A model generated the notes under the pieces. That model saw only the letters and a list, made by a program, of their open reading frames with translations, made no database searches and was not told the DNA's origin. Positions 43,330 to 55,058 of a DNA stretch of 64,000 bases are shown here, piece after piece. How positions within the stretch are numbered: the first letter of the stretch is position 1; the number at the start of each line of letters is the position of its first letter. The stretch is from Dendrolimus kikuchii (lineage: Eukaryota; Arthropoda; Insecta; Lepidoptera; Lasiocampidae): positions 4,993,001 to 5,057,000 of the forward strand of contig CM034415.1 of NCBI GenBank assembly GCA_019925095.2, given 5' to 3'. Made by a program: the position numbers and the translations under genes.

Positions 43330-44040
43330 AAACTAATGCCACTGAAACTAAAAGGTCAAATATATGTCTGTCACACGACCAGTCATGCTATACGGGTCCG
43401 AATGTTGGGCCACTAAAGTGATAAACCGCAAACGTCTCCACTCAGCTGAGATGAGAATGTTGAGATTGATGTGTGGTGTTACAAGAATGGATAAGATGAG
43501 ATATGAGTACATAAGGGGATCTTTGAAAGTTGCATCCGTGACTGAAAATATGGGAGGAAGAAGACTAAGTTGGTATGGGCTTATAATGAGGAGGGATGAA
43601 AGTCACGTGGCAAAAAGAATGTTAAACTACAAGATGGATGGGTACAGATGTAAAGGTAGACCAAAAAAAGATGGATGGATTGTGTGAAGGATGATATGTT
43701 GATTTGTGGTGTGACAGATGATGTATGTCAGAATAGAGGAGTGTCGAAGGAAAAGCATGGACCTCTATAATAGGACCGTTGCTAGGGGAACGACACGCGT
43801 CGGTCGGGGGCGATAACACTGCAGCAATAGTATGCTCTTGGCAGTGCTCCGTCCGCGATCGACGTCACAGAATAGTGTGGAAGACTCCGAGCGTTGCTGC
43901 ACGAGCGAGCAACCCCAATACCCACTAAAAACCCCCTCCTCCCTGACGACCCTGCGCTTTTGTTTGTGTTGGAAAGGCTGAGATTTAGAACATAGAAAGA
44001 CATAGTGCCAACCCCAATTAATTGGGATATGGTGAAAGAA
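43330..44040 (+). pseudogene. LINE endonuclease/RT C-terminal fragment plus 3' end
   Basis: Encodes MLYGSECWATKVINRKRLHS, then LMCGVTRMDKMRYEYIRGSL and LSWYGLIMRRDESHVAKRML. It is a longer copy of the fragment at 24785-25510. A retroposon-like segment (about 43760-43985) again interrupts it before the shared 3' terminus AATTAATTGGGATATGGTGA. Truncated and frameshifted. Confidence 0.8.
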
Positions 44041-45116
44041 AAGAGAGAGGTTATCTAATATTACCAGCAGCTTCTGATGCAGATACTGATATCAGAAGAT
44101 TTATGAGATCTTTGCAATAATCTCTTCCCAGGCTTCATTAGCTAACCAAGCTAAAATATGCGCATGTGAATGTGAACTATATTGAATAATGCGAAAATCT
44201 GTTTTTTTTTTAATGAACTGGATACCGTTTTGATTGAAATATTGTCAAAAGAATATTGACTACATTTAAAATCATGTCAGTTATGGTGGGCTTCATCTGC
44301 GATAATATTACAGATATAGGCCGTTTGACGCAGATATGGCAATGGGTTTAATGCCTTTTTTGAAATGCGACATTGTTAATCAAGTTAATTATTGACAGAT
44401 AAGGTATGTATATACTCTATGTCGCCATTCGTTTATGGCTTTATTTTTTCACGGTCTTATTCATATTGAGTTAGAGTAAGTTTGTAGGCTTCTTTATTAA
44501 GTTAATTCTTAAATTACTTTGAGTATTTATGTATGTGTTGCCTTTTTCCTGCACCACCCCTACATAGCCTGATTCAAATTTATTTGATTTAAGTTGCTTG
44601 GAAGAGATCGCTATGAGCGATAAGGCCACCTATTTATTATTATTAGTATTGCCTAGAAAATATTGTAAATATGGTATATTTTGTAATTGTATATTTTGGT
44701 ATGCAATAAAGTGATACCTCTCTCTCTCTTCTTTAAGGTTCTTAAAGAAGTCTACACACTATTAACTCAATAAGAATAAGACCGTAATTTTTTAATATTT
44801 TTGCAGATGAAGCCGTACCATTAAAAAATCCTTTATATACAGTTTGTGTCCTGTCGCGCATTTGTGTTTTTTTTTTAAATTTCAGACAACATTTCCATTA
44901 TCTGAATGCGACAGTAAAAATCCAAAGAAAAAGTTTGGTAATAGTTTAAACAACCTTAGATCTAAGTAATCTATTCAATATTAAAAAAAGGTAATAAAAT
45001 ATTTAATTATTAGTTTTCTGTCAGATTTAATAAAAAAAAAAAATATCTAAAAATGTTTATTGAAAATTGTCTAGTGAAAAAGAATTAATTTTACGAAATC
45101 CTCACAATAAAAAAAG
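44041..45116. other. no gene; LINE 3'-end-like repeat at 44440-44730
   Basis: 44440-44530 shares TTGAGTTAGAGTAAGTTTGT with a repeat at the right window edge. 44575-44725 (GGAAGAGATCGCTATGAGCG, GCAATAAAGTGATACC, then CT repeats) resembles the 3' end of a LINE whose relative lies at 61290-61430. The remainder is AT-rich. Confidence 0.45.
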
Positions 45117-45656
45117 ATGAAAAGAAAAAGCGAAATGGTAAGTTTGTTTTTTTTTTGAAATTTTGGAATACACGCAGATGTGGCAAAATGTGCACGAAGA
45201 GCACAAAACACCAACTAATACTGGACATGCTCTAACCCGCGGGTGCGGTATAGATATACGGTCCATTTATTCATTATTTGAGATATAAAATTAACTTTGG
45301 GTGGTTATAAAAAAAAACACGAAAGCTAAGGTCAGCCTTCTAACATATATTAAAACAGTTCGGATCTGTCCATAAACTTTTTTATTTCCCAGGATTATGG
45401 ACTACCCCAATCGTCGTGCCATCATTGGGTATATTCGATACGAGATCATATAAAGAGTGCAGATGCAGTGAACGCCTTCATGGAAACGGTCGTGTCTGAT
45501 GATGGACCATGTCTGCATAAGAAGCATAAAAATGTATACACAGCTTGGAGACTTCTTTTTGTGTGTAACATTGTCATGGTAGAAGAATGCCTGATGGAAA
45601 GTGGTTACCTTGATCGTTTTACATTTGCAGCATCAAAGTACTACCAATTTATTTAA
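45117..45656 (+). CDS. possible two-exon ORF of unknown function
   Basis: A short start exon (45117-45137, MKRKSEM) ends at GTAAGT, and an exon from 45393 (after TTTATTTCCCAG) stays open for 87 codons in the matching phase, giving a 94-residue product. Its last 20 codons lie in a piece of retroposon family A (GGAAAGTGGTTACC...), so any native C-terminus has been replaced or the frame is accidental. No domain is recognised. The splice signals are good, but the protein evidence is thin. Confidence 0.25.
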
Positions 45657-45839
45657 AAAAATATTTTCCCATATGCTCACATTCATATACATAAAACATA
45701 TTCGTCTGTGGCACAGAAACCTCAAGGCTTTATTCGCAGCGCAGTCTTGTCAAATACATTACAATGACATTTTGAAAATTAATTTACACAACATTAATGT
45801 TATATAAAACTAAATGAGGCAAGGAATTGTTATCAACAT

Positions 45840-46184
45840 TCAAGTGTTTACTTCTGCTTTGATATTAATAAGCGGAGTTATCATCATGTTTGTATATGGT
45901 TCTAATTTAGTCCCAGGTCTGTACATTACATGAGCCCGATGGTCTACTTTAGGAATTAATATAAAATCTTTTCAAATTCTATTTGGTAAATTTGTGGTTA
46001 TTTTTGGACATTTATTACAAGTTTCTGGGACATCATTTACAATGATTGGTGTTATATATTCCTCGAGCCTTGTTCCATATACGTTATTGTATTTAGGTAT
46101 TATATATTTACGTGCGTCAGATCTCGGTCTCATGTTCTTAGGTCTAGTCTTCTTAACTAATCGTTCTGCTTGTGTTGTCGGTTT
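45840..46184 (-). pseudogene. protein-like frame with one in-frame TGA, unknown family
   Basis: On the minus strand a frame opens at 46184 (KPTTQAERLVKKTRPKNMRP), runs through YIIPKYNNVYGTRLEEYITP and a CNKC pair, meets a single TGA at 45972-45974, and continues in the same frame (KDFILIPKVDHRAHVMYRPG ... PLINIKAEV) to a stop at 45840. The composition is protein-like on both sides of the TGA. It could be a decayed exon, a pseudogene or a sequencing error. A retroposon fragment abuts the right end. Function unknown. Confidence 0.4.
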
Positions 46185-46189
46185 CTAAG

Positions 46190-46262
46190 GCGGGACGGGA
46201 AACTGGTTACTAATTCCGGAACACAACTCATGATTATGACGACATACTGTAGCCCATAAACA
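46190..46262 (-). repeat. retroposon family A, short fragment
   Basis: Contains GGGAAACTGGTTACTAATTC and GGAACACAACTCATG, a fragment of the family at 7730-8050. Confidence 0.5.
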
Positions 46263-46359
46263 TTAGATAAGGCACCATAGGGGAAGCGTCGTAAATCCGC
46301 TCCCAGGGGTCATTGCCACATGGGTCCGGGCTCCCAATAAAACCTCTCGTCCTTTCTTT

Positions 46360-46668
46360 TTTTTATTGCAGGAGTTCAGCAGACAGGCAGACGGCCCACT
46401 TGATGGAAAGCGGTTACCATCGCCGATGGACATTTGCGACACCAAAGGTGTTACAAATGCGCTGCTGCTCTCTCAAGGGAGACTGGAACCTGGTCACTGA
46501 TGTCGGAACACAACTCAAGGTTGTTATGGCGACATACTTTAGACCAGGGGTGGTAGCCATCCAGTCGGGCAAATGCCCTACCGTGGGTGGTTTTGTCGCC
46601 TCTTACGACAGGCCGCCCGGCCGCAGGAAATTGTATTCTTTCTCCGTTCCTGCACGGATAAAAATATA
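46360..46668 (-). repeat. retroposon family A, full-length copy (minus)
   Basis: Begins with a T-rich tail followed by TTGCAGGAGTTCAGCAGACA and ends at TCCGTTCCTGCACGGATA; highly similar to 7730-8050 and to the plus-strand copies at 48035 and 62980. Confidence 0.82.
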
Positions 46669-46764
46669 AGCATCTTTCATCATCAATCATCTTTCTATAA
46701 GCATCTTTTATCAGGGCTGTGGATTCGCTCGCGTATTCGCCTCCATCGCGGGCTGGATTTTTTT

Positions 46765-47190
46765 TTTTTTTTTTTCTTTTATAGCTGGAGTACAGCAAAC
46801 AGGCTAACGGCCCACCTGGTGGAAAGCGGTTACCGTCGCCTATGGACGTTTGCAACATCAGAGATGTCACCAACGCGCTGCCGGCCTCGAAGAAATTTTA
46901 TGACACCCTTTTTGAAGAACTCCATATCGTAGCGCTGTGGGAAAACCTCGGCCGGGAGCTCATTCCAAATCCCCACGGTACGCGAGAGAAACGTTCTACA
47001 GAACCGTTGCGTACATGTGCGAAGCGGCTCAAGGAAGTGGGGGTGAACTCCCAATCGATGGCGAGCGGTGCGATGGTAGAAGGAGGACGAAGGCACCATT
47101 CTAAACAGTTCTTCGGAACATTCCCCGTTATACAGTCGGTAGAATACGCAGAGAGAAGCAAAGTCTCTCCTGGATATGTCCTACCTACGA
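46765..47190 (-). pseudogene. LINE reverse-transcriptase C-terminus with its 3' end
   Basis: The frame encodes YRLYNGECSEELFRMVPSSS, HRTARHRLGVHPHFLEPLRT, SRTVGIWNELPAEVFPQRYD and FKKGVIKFLRGRQR, the conserved end of a non-LTR reverse transcriptase. It then runs directly into the CATAGGCGACGGTAACCGCT block and a tail shown here as a T tract at 46760-46776. This copy links retroposon family A to its LINE source. 5' truncated. Confidence 0.82.
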
Positions 47191-47219
47191 CAGGCCATCC
47201 GACCGGAGGAATTAATAAT

Positions 47220-47650
47220 ATCTTTACTCATTTCTGCATGAATACTTATTCTCTTCTTTTTATCTTCACTCAATTATTTACGATCGGCATAATATGTGTT
47301 TTATTTCCATACTCCTCTATTCTGACATATATACATGCTTCATACAAACCATCCATATTTTTTGGTCTACCTTTACGTTTGTACCCGTCAATCTTGTAGT
47401 TCAACATTATTTTTGTCACGTGGTTTTCATTTCTTCTCATTGCATGCCCATACCACCTTAGTCTTCTCGCAATTTTTCAGTCGCGGGTACAACTGTCAAA
47501 GATATATACTCATTTCTCACCTTATCCATTCTTGTAATAATACTACAGATCCATCTCAGCTGAGTGGAGATGGTTGTGGTCTGTCACTTTAGTGGCTCAA
47601 CATTCGGACCCGTAGAACGTGACCGGTCGTATAACAGATTTGTATATCTG
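47220..47650 (-). pseudogene. LINE endonuclease/RT fragment, reversed and decayed
   Basis: On the minus strand it contains the reversed counterpart of the 24785 and 43364 fragments (CACCTTAGTCTTCTCGCAAT, ATCCATCTCAGCTGAGTGGA on the plus strand). Heavily decayed. Confidence 0.6.
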
Positions 47651-48034
47651 ACCTTTTAGTTTGAGTAGCAATTGTTTGGTGCATGTCACATCATTTACCT
47701 TACTCCACCTTAGCCTTAGTTTTTCGATACTATAGCATCGAAATTCTGTCAGCCCACAATTCGGCGATCCTGGATGTGAAGTTTATCTGCTCCACTTCAC
47801 TTTTATTGGCATTCGATTCTTGTGTCATTAATTTTTAAGCACTTTCTTTTTATTTATGTTTTTGTTATGGCGTGGGGTTACCAATGCTAGGTCTTACGGG
47901 TGACCTTAAAGGCAAAACGTTCGATATAATAAATTTCGTTTATTTTCACTATAATGGTCACCCGCAAGACTGTAGTGGTGACCCCGTAACCTGCCGAAAA
48001 CATAAACCGCCGCGTTAAGTGTAACACGTGTACA
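47651..48034. other. no gene seen
   Basis: Moderately AT-rich sequence with no recognised coding or repeat feature. Confidence 0.35.
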
Positions 48035-48352
48035 ATCTATCCGTGTAGGAACGGAGAAAGAATACAATTTCCTGCGGCCGGGCGGCCTGTCTTAAGAGGC
48101 GACTAAACGACCCACAGCCAGGTGGTAGGGTATTTACCCGACTGGATGGCGACCACCCCTGTTCTAGAGTATGCCGCCATATCAACCTTGTGTTGTGTTC
48201 CGGCATTAGTGACCAGGTTCCAGTCTCCCTTAAGAGGGCAGCAGCGCATTTGTAGCACCTTCGGTCTTATAAATGTCCATAGGCGATGGTAACCGCTTTC
48301 CATCAAGTGGGCCATCTGCCTGTCTGCTGAACTCCTGCAATAAAAAAAAAAA
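48035..48352 (+). repeat. retroposon family A, full-length copy (plus)
   Basis: Runs from ATCCGTGTAGGAACGGAGAA to CTGAACTCCTGCAATAAAAA with an A tail, the sense orientation of the family. Confidence 0.82.
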
Positions 48353-48402
48353 CAATCCGTACCGGACTCCTTGGTAATGAACCTTAACCGTAACATTTAA
48401 CT

Positions 48403-50284
48403 ATGTTTGTGTTAAAGCCAAATAGCGCTGATCAGTTCAACGAAGATCACCAAGGACCGTACAAGGCTCGCGAGAAGCAAAGCAAAGATGACGTTGAAGC
48501 GATCAATGAACACCATTCAACATATCCAAAGATGATTAACGAGCTGGAGAAACGCAAGTCTATTGCTAAGGTGTTCATTTATTTTTTCATTTAAAACAAG
48601 TTCATCGGAGCGGGAACGAAGAAAGAATACCAATTCTTACAGTCTGAAGTTGTGATTAGTAGTACACTGGTGAGCCAGTACGTCTGTCCTGTACAAAGTA
48701 CATTTGTACTGATACGGCTCAAAATTTTAAAATATAAGACCACAATTTTTGTCCCGCTACTACCTCTATCTTTACTTACGCCTCAAACGTAAAAGGAAGG
48801 ACGGGAATGAGGCTTATGCTACAAAAAATACAATAACGCCTCTTCGGATATTCACATGACAAAGAGAAACAAAATGACATGTCATAAGTGCGATTGCTAG
48901 TAAAATGAGGTGACCGAGGCGATCACATCCGATTCTTAACGAACATTTCCAAACTGGAAGTTTTGAAGGGGACAAATGAGGGAATGACGCTCATCGCTTT
49001 AAATGTACTGCCGCGGTACAAACCGTACAAATCTCCTAGCCTCATTTGAAGTGGTACATTGTACTGGTTTAGTACAAAATATCATGTTACTCTTACAAAC
49101 TCATTTTAAATCTGTCCTGCCCAACGCTAATCTGAAGGACTGTCGTAAGAGGCGACATAACAACACACAGCCAGGTGGTATGACATTTGCCCATCTAGAT
49201 TACTACCGCCTCTTGTCTAGAACATAATAATATTACTACAAAAACCTTATGTTCCGACGTTAGTGATCAGGTTCCAGTTTTGTCTTCGAGGTGCACATAT
49301 TGGTAGCATTTTTGTTGTTGCAAATGTCCATAGACGACGTAACCACTCTATCGGATGGGTCGTTTGCCTGTCTATTCTACTTTAAGTTTTAAGAAAATAC
49401 CAGCGTAATTAACACTTGTTCTTCATAAATATAATGACGAGATATATCCAACTCACAGTATATACTGCTGTATCAGGGGCGTAGCTACCGCCGTATCAGC
49501 CGTATAAATGGCACGGGGCCCTCAGGATACAGGGGCCCCGAAAGTGTGTAAGCTAAAATTCTTAAATTGTTATTTACAATCTTTTAAAGATTAATAACTG
49601 CTGAGCCAACAGGTACTGCTATCACACTTGTCATTATTGTCTATAGAGGCAAAAAAATCTTGAAAAACTGATCATCTTCAGCTATGGATGGTTTGTTAAA
49701 TAAGCTTGCCGAAAAAAGGCAGTGTATTTTTATTTCTTTTATAAAAAAAAATTTAACCCTTCCTTTGGGCTCCCAACTCATTTTGATACAGGTCCCGTCT
49801 AAGGCAAGCTACGCCACTGCTGCATCAGTATTGTTTTTAATTTCAGCCTACAGCAATAACTCTTAAACGAAGCAATGAAATCACAGGTTTCTTAGATTAT
49901 AAGCAGTCACAATCAAAAGTAGCAGTAAAACGCCTGTACACAAGAACGCCTGCACAAAGATACCGACGCAAGAATAAACCGAAAAGGAACCGGCGACGTG
50001 TACGGTTCAGAAGGAAACCCAAAGCCCGCGATTGCCAGGTCTGTTCATTTTTAAAAGAAGTAGGAAAAATGTATGACACTTATGTTTTGACAACTGAAAT
50101 GATAATGGCGGAGAATGAAAGGCGGGAATTGAGTAGAAATTTGTCGAAGATAAGTCGGTTATCTGTTGGTAGTGGATCTGAAGTTAAGAAGTCTGAGGTT
50201 TCTGGTGATCAATCATGTAATCCATCGGTTAGTACATATAACAGTTTTCCGTCGATTGACCACGAACCAATCGTGTCAGGATAG
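48403..50284 (+). CDS. unknown protein with basic, Arg-rich C-terminal exon (two-exon model)
   Basis: The better-supported part is the last exon, 49847-50284. After TTTTTAATTTCAG it stays open for 145 residues from PTAITLKRSNEITGFLDYKQ. It includes a strongly basic run (RYRRKNKPKRNRRRVRFRRK), a CQVC pair, then MYDTYVLTTEMIMAENERRE and a Ser-rich tail (LSRLSVGSGSEVKKSEVSGD). A stop and an AATAAA about 30 bp later follow. An upstream exon (48403-48570, DDVEAINEHHSTYPKMINEL, ending KRKSIAK) stops at GTGTTC in phase 0, which fits. The joined product would be 201 residues. The basic run suggests RNA/DNA binding or nuclear localisation. The family is not recognised. A hAT-like MITE ends 27 bp before the last exon. 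Confidence 0.5.
49135..49385 (+). repeat. retroposon family A, diverged copy in intron
   Basis: Contains CGTAAGAGGCGACATAACAA, CACACAGCCAGGTGGTATGA and AAATGTCCATAGACGACGTA, matching the family with many substitutions. Confidence 0.65.
49474..49819. mobile_element. hAT-like MITE beside a splice acceptor
   Basis: The left end CAGGGGCGTAGCTACCG mirrors the right end (reverse of GGCAAGCTACGCCACTG). CAG-type ends resemble the hAT element at 24125-24672, but no exact 8-bp duplication was seen. The right end lies 27 bp upstream of the exon starting at 49847. Confidence 0.65.
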
Positions 50285-50370
50285 TTTGTTTTGTTTGTAT
50301 CATGCTTATTGGAATAAATAACTTGTGTAATATTGTTTGTTGTATTTTTCTTATGCCCCTGCTGCACCTG

Positions 50371-50530
50371 AGATCAGAGATGTATAAGATACCCTATACA
50401 AAGTATCTGAATACAAAATACTATTAAAATAAGTATTTGAGATACCAGATACAAGATACTTTTGAAAATGGTATTTGAAATACTAGATACAAAACGCGTA
50501 TCTTGTAAATACTTTTTGAAAGAAATCCCA
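50371..50530. repeat. hAT-like fragment rich in AAGTATCT/AGATACTT motifs
   Basis: Begins CAGAGATGTATAAGATACCC and contains repeated GTATTTGA, AGATACAAGATACTTTTGAA and CGTATCTTG motifs, a pattern common in non-autonomous hAT elements. The right end is not defined. Confidence 0.4.
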
Positions 50531-50904
50531 ATTTTATTAAACTTAAGTTTATAACACGAATTATGAATACATCGTGCAAATGTGACAAAATATTATAATT
50601 TTAAGGTTTTATTTATAACTTATTTTTTTTCTACGAGGTCTATATCCATATATCCGAATATCCGAATAGATACTATCTAGGTAAGCGTGCTTCATCTTCG
50701 ACCGCATCATTGTCCGGCACTGGACGTGATCGTGGTCAAACGCAAACCTATTTTCAATTAAAAAATAACCTACTCGGGTTCCAAGCGTGTTACTTCTATG
50801 GTACTCAGGTTCTAGTTGCTGTAAGTTGTCGTAAAAGAATTTTCTGGTCAATCGGTCTTTGTCGGCCAGAGCGGGATCTCCTCAATATTCGGCCCTGCTA
50901 GGAT

Positions 50905-51002
50905 TTTGCCAGGTGGTAGGGCATTTGCCCGCCTGGATGGCTACCGCCCCTGGTCTAGGTTATGCCGCCACAACAACCGGGTTGTGTTTCGGCATCAGTG
51001 GT
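50905..51002 (+). repeat. retroposon family A, fragment
   Basis: GCCAGGTGGTAGGGCATTTG through GTGTTTCGGCATCAGTG matches the middle of the family. It breaks off at the start of the microsatellite cluster. Confidence 0.65.
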
Positions 51003-51082
51003 ACGAAAGAAAGAAAGAAAGAAAAGATTTATGACTAAAAAAATAAAATAAAAAATACGACGCTATACATAAAAAACAAAGA

Positions 51083-51130
<48 letters not shown>

Positions 51131-51612
51131 GCACCCGCACCCGCACCCGCACCCGCACCCGCACCCGCACCCGCACCCGCACCCGCACCCGCACCCGCAC
51201 CCGCACCCGCACCCGCACCCGCACCCGCACCCGCACCCGCACCCGCACCCGCACCCGCACCCGCACCCGCACCCGCACCCGCACCCGCACCCGCACCCGC
51301 ACCCGCACCCGCACCCGCACCCGCACCCGCACCCGCACCCGCACCCGCACCCGCACCCGCACCCGCACCCGCACCCGCACCCGCACCCGCACCCGCACCC
51401 GCACCCGCACCCGCACCCGCACCCGCACCCGCACCCGCACCCGCACCCGCACCCGCACCCGCACCCGCACCCGCACCCGCACCCGCACCCGGACCCGTAC
51501 CCGCACACGCACACGCACACGCACACGCGCACGCACACGCACACGCACACGCACACGCACACGCACACGCACACGCGCACGCACACGCACACGCACACGC
51601 ACACGCACACAT
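51003..51612. repeat. compound microsatellite: (AAAG)n, (AC)n, (CCCGCA)n, (CACACG)n
   Basis: After a short GAAA tract (51005-51025) come about 22 AC repeats (51085-51127), about 60 nearly perfect CCCGCA hexamers (51127-51490) and a degenerating CACACG array to 51610. The transition from AC to CCCGCA to CACACG suggests stepwise expansion of variant units. The minus strand reads GGGTGC repeated, ideal for G-quadruplexes. Open frames across it are artefacts of the period-6 repeat. Confidence 0.97.
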
Positions 51613-51770
51613 ACTAGAGTTTACCCCGCGGCTGCGCCGCGGGTCCATCTCTAGTGCGTATCTTTTGTTTAAAAAGCAAGTGGTACAGGTTACATTGTAT
51701 TAAATTTGTATGTATTTGCCCCCGAAAGATTTACTTCATTTTATATCGCAAACTATACCACCCCCGTCTA

Positions 51771-52623
<853 letters not shown>

Positions 52624-52974
52624 GTTTTTTCACTATATGTATATAAAGTTAGATATTTTCTAATGATTTAAAATTAAACTATGAATTAATAGACATTTTG
52701 GAGATATTGCTGTTACAATTTTGTACGGCGTAAGTACACAGACTTCAAAAATCGTAACTGAAACATACAATTATTTACATCGTGTTTTAGTGAATCAAAA
52801 ATATCGTATGTGCTATATACTCCATTATACTTGGCAAAAAGTTACTTATTTTTGCTCGTATGTAAAACATACTATATTTTTGGTTGTACCGCTTATAAAT
52901 ATAATTATTGTATGTCTGTACAAAACGAAATTAAAAAGTCATTCCTTGTTATTAATATATATTTTTTATTGCTG

Positions 52975-53165
52975 GATTACACTAGACAGACGGAAAGTGG
53001 TTACCATTGTCTATGAAAATTTGCAATACTCAAGGTGCTACCAATGTGTCGCCGGACTCGTAGAAGGGACTGGAGTCTGGCCACTAAAGCCGAAACACAA
53101 CTCAGGTTGTTTTGGCGGCATACTCTAAACCAGGTAGCGGTAGCCATCCAGACGCACAAATGCCC
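52975..53165 (-). repeat. retroposon family A, diverged copy (minus)
   Basis: Plus-strand TTGCTGGATTACACTAGACA, GGAAAGTGGTTACCATTGTC and TAGCCATCCAGACGCACAAA match family blocks in minus orientation. Confidence 0.65.
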
Positions 53166-53239
53166 GAAAAGGCTTTTTTACTTTTTATTTTACCTCCCAC
53201 CCATTTTGATACTATATAAAATTACTAATATATAAAAAA

Positions 53240-53525
53240 AAGTGGTGGTAGCATAATGGCTAGCGCACGCGTCCCAGGCTCAAAGGACGCGGGTTCGATC
53301 CTGGCCGGAACGCATGCACCACTAGTCAGCTTTCTGATCTAATGTGCATATTGTTACAATTACCACATGCTAACAACGGTGAAGGAAAACATCGTGATGC
53401 AACCTGCACATCGAGATAACCGATGTGTCAAACCTGCCAAGCCGCGCTTTGACAAGCGTGGCGGGTATCCTGTCTTTTCCCCCTATAATGGGAGGCCCAA
53501 GCCCAGCAGTGGGACATTATGGGCT
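53240..53525 (+). mobile_element. tRNA-derived SINE
   Basis: The tRNA-like head has an A box (TAGCATAATGGC, 53249-53260) and a B box (GGTTCGATCC, 53292-53301), both needed for RNA polymerase III. The body (GTGAAGGAAAACATCGTGAT, AACCTGCCAAGCCGCG) ends in CCCAGCAGTGGGACATTATG, a tail seen in lepidopteran SINEs. A reversed, decayed relative lies at 10985-11157. Confidence 0.85.
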
Positions 53526-53544
53526 GCTATATAAAATTATGAAA

Positions 53545-53830
53545 GCTAGGCGTGTTACTGAATAGTTTCTTGTGTCGTTTCTTCTCTTCAAGCCACAACA
53601 TGTTGCGAAGCGGTGGTAAATTATATTAAGCTCACTTAGAGTAAATAATAACCATAAACAATATTAAAACTAAATAATCAAAATGAACAGTTGGCGGCAG
53701 GCGAAAGAAAACTTTAACAATATTCATTGACAATTGATATCTTTGCCTCCATCGTCCGAATAATAAAAATCAAACAAATTACCAGACTTAAAGTCGTTAA
53801 ACGTAGTTTTATTATGTATAATAGTCGCGA
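53545..53830 (-). mobile_element. foldback MITE, copy 3 (minus, one end lost)
   Basis: Reverse orientation of the 3491-3877 element: plus-strand CACAACATGTTGCGAAGCGG, AATGAACAGTTGGCGG and TCGTTAAACGTAGTTTTATT correspond to its internal and terminal blocks. Confidence 0.7.
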
Positions 53831-53879
53831 AAACTTGAGAAACTATAATAATATGTAGTTAATTCGTAGTACTAATTTT

Positions 53880-54945
53880 TGGCACATCTTTCAATTAAGG
53901 CGTAAAGACCATCGCCTTCTTACTGGGTCTGGCCTTTCTTCAATTGTTTGATGGTGACATTGTATTTCTGTGACAATATCTAATAGGCAGGAAACACAAT
54001 TCGGTTCCTGTTTTGATTTGCATAATTGTCTGACTAAAACCTAAATACGATAGCACGTGCTTTCACCCCACTGAATAGAACATTTTTCAGATAAGACAAG
54101 ACACCTTGTTGGCACCTCTTTTGCTTTCAGCTTCATGCCACATGTATGAAGAGGTTATTTTTTTGGGAAAGCTATGGGTAGTGTAATTTTCATGTTCAGT
54201 TTCTTTATGGGATTTAGTGTTCATGTATTCATGACATATATCACACTGGTCTTTCTTTGGTTTAAAAAAGCTTATCTTAAAGTTATGATAGGCAGATAGG
54301 CAACAGTTTTTGTATTGACGCTCTGTTTCAGCTTTACCTCAATACATTCTTTTTATATATAGGATAAAACCATCCATTGTACATAATAAATAGCTTATAA
54401 AAGTTTAAGTCACTACATAGGTATAATCTGGTCGTATATTTTCTAACATAATAAACTTTTCTGGTTGTAAGCATTTAATATGGTCACATACACTTTTCTT
54501 ACTTCTTTTGCTTACCTACCTTGAACGTCAGTGCCTGATAAGGAGTCAGTTTTCTGAATGGCTCTTCATAAACTGTTCGCCAATCAACAACGTTGGTAAA
54601 AATTGCTTCTTGCATACGACCAGTTGAATTCCTTTTGCGTTTTCACTATTTGCAAGAGGAAACTTATATTTCATCGTACTTGTATTTTAAACAAGATTTA
54701 GTATCAATATAAACTTGTCTCTTGAGATTTTGGCTTACTAGATTGGCTATATAATAAACCCTTTGTTTATGATGATCGCCCAATTTCCAGAAATCATTAA
54801 AAATGTTTTTTTTTCTGTAATTGTTTGACATCTTTTCGATACAGTTCATGCGCCATTTACAAGCTGATTTTACACTTTTCGTTGGTTTCTTATAACCTCT
54901 AGGAGTCATGTATGCTTTACCAAATTTATTTTCGCATCTTTCCAC
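53880..54945 (-). pseudogene. decayed transposase-like gene body
   Basis: On the minus strand an open segment (54664-54945) encodes GKAYMTPRGYKKPTKSVKSA, KWRMNC, FNDFWKLGDHHKQRVYYIAN. Further left, frames interrupted by stops encode FKPKKDQCDICHEYMNTKSH, a C-x2-C...H-type motif. The order (basic CKWRMNC region, FW-L-D-QR motif, CxxC) resembles a widespread insect multi-copy protein probably encoded by a DNA transposon. Several stops and shifts make it non-functional. Family assignment is uncertain. Confidence 0.5.
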
Positions 54946-55058
54946 TTAGTCTCGTATTTCTTTCACCATTACCTTGACCATTTCTTAATTTGTTTTTTAT
55001 TCCGACTGAAGTTTGCCGAATTTGCTTGGGGTGTAAAATAGTCAGAAATACAAGCAAG

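Noticed and set aside
50995..51648. Long minus-strand frames of Ala-Gly, Cys-Gly and Val-Arg dipeptides
   Set aside because: Products of the CCCGCA and CACACG microsatellites in three frames.
53240..53310. A tRNA gene
   Set aside because: A and B boxes are present, but the sequence cannot fold as a proper tRNA and continues into a SINE body; the same applies to 61741-61815.
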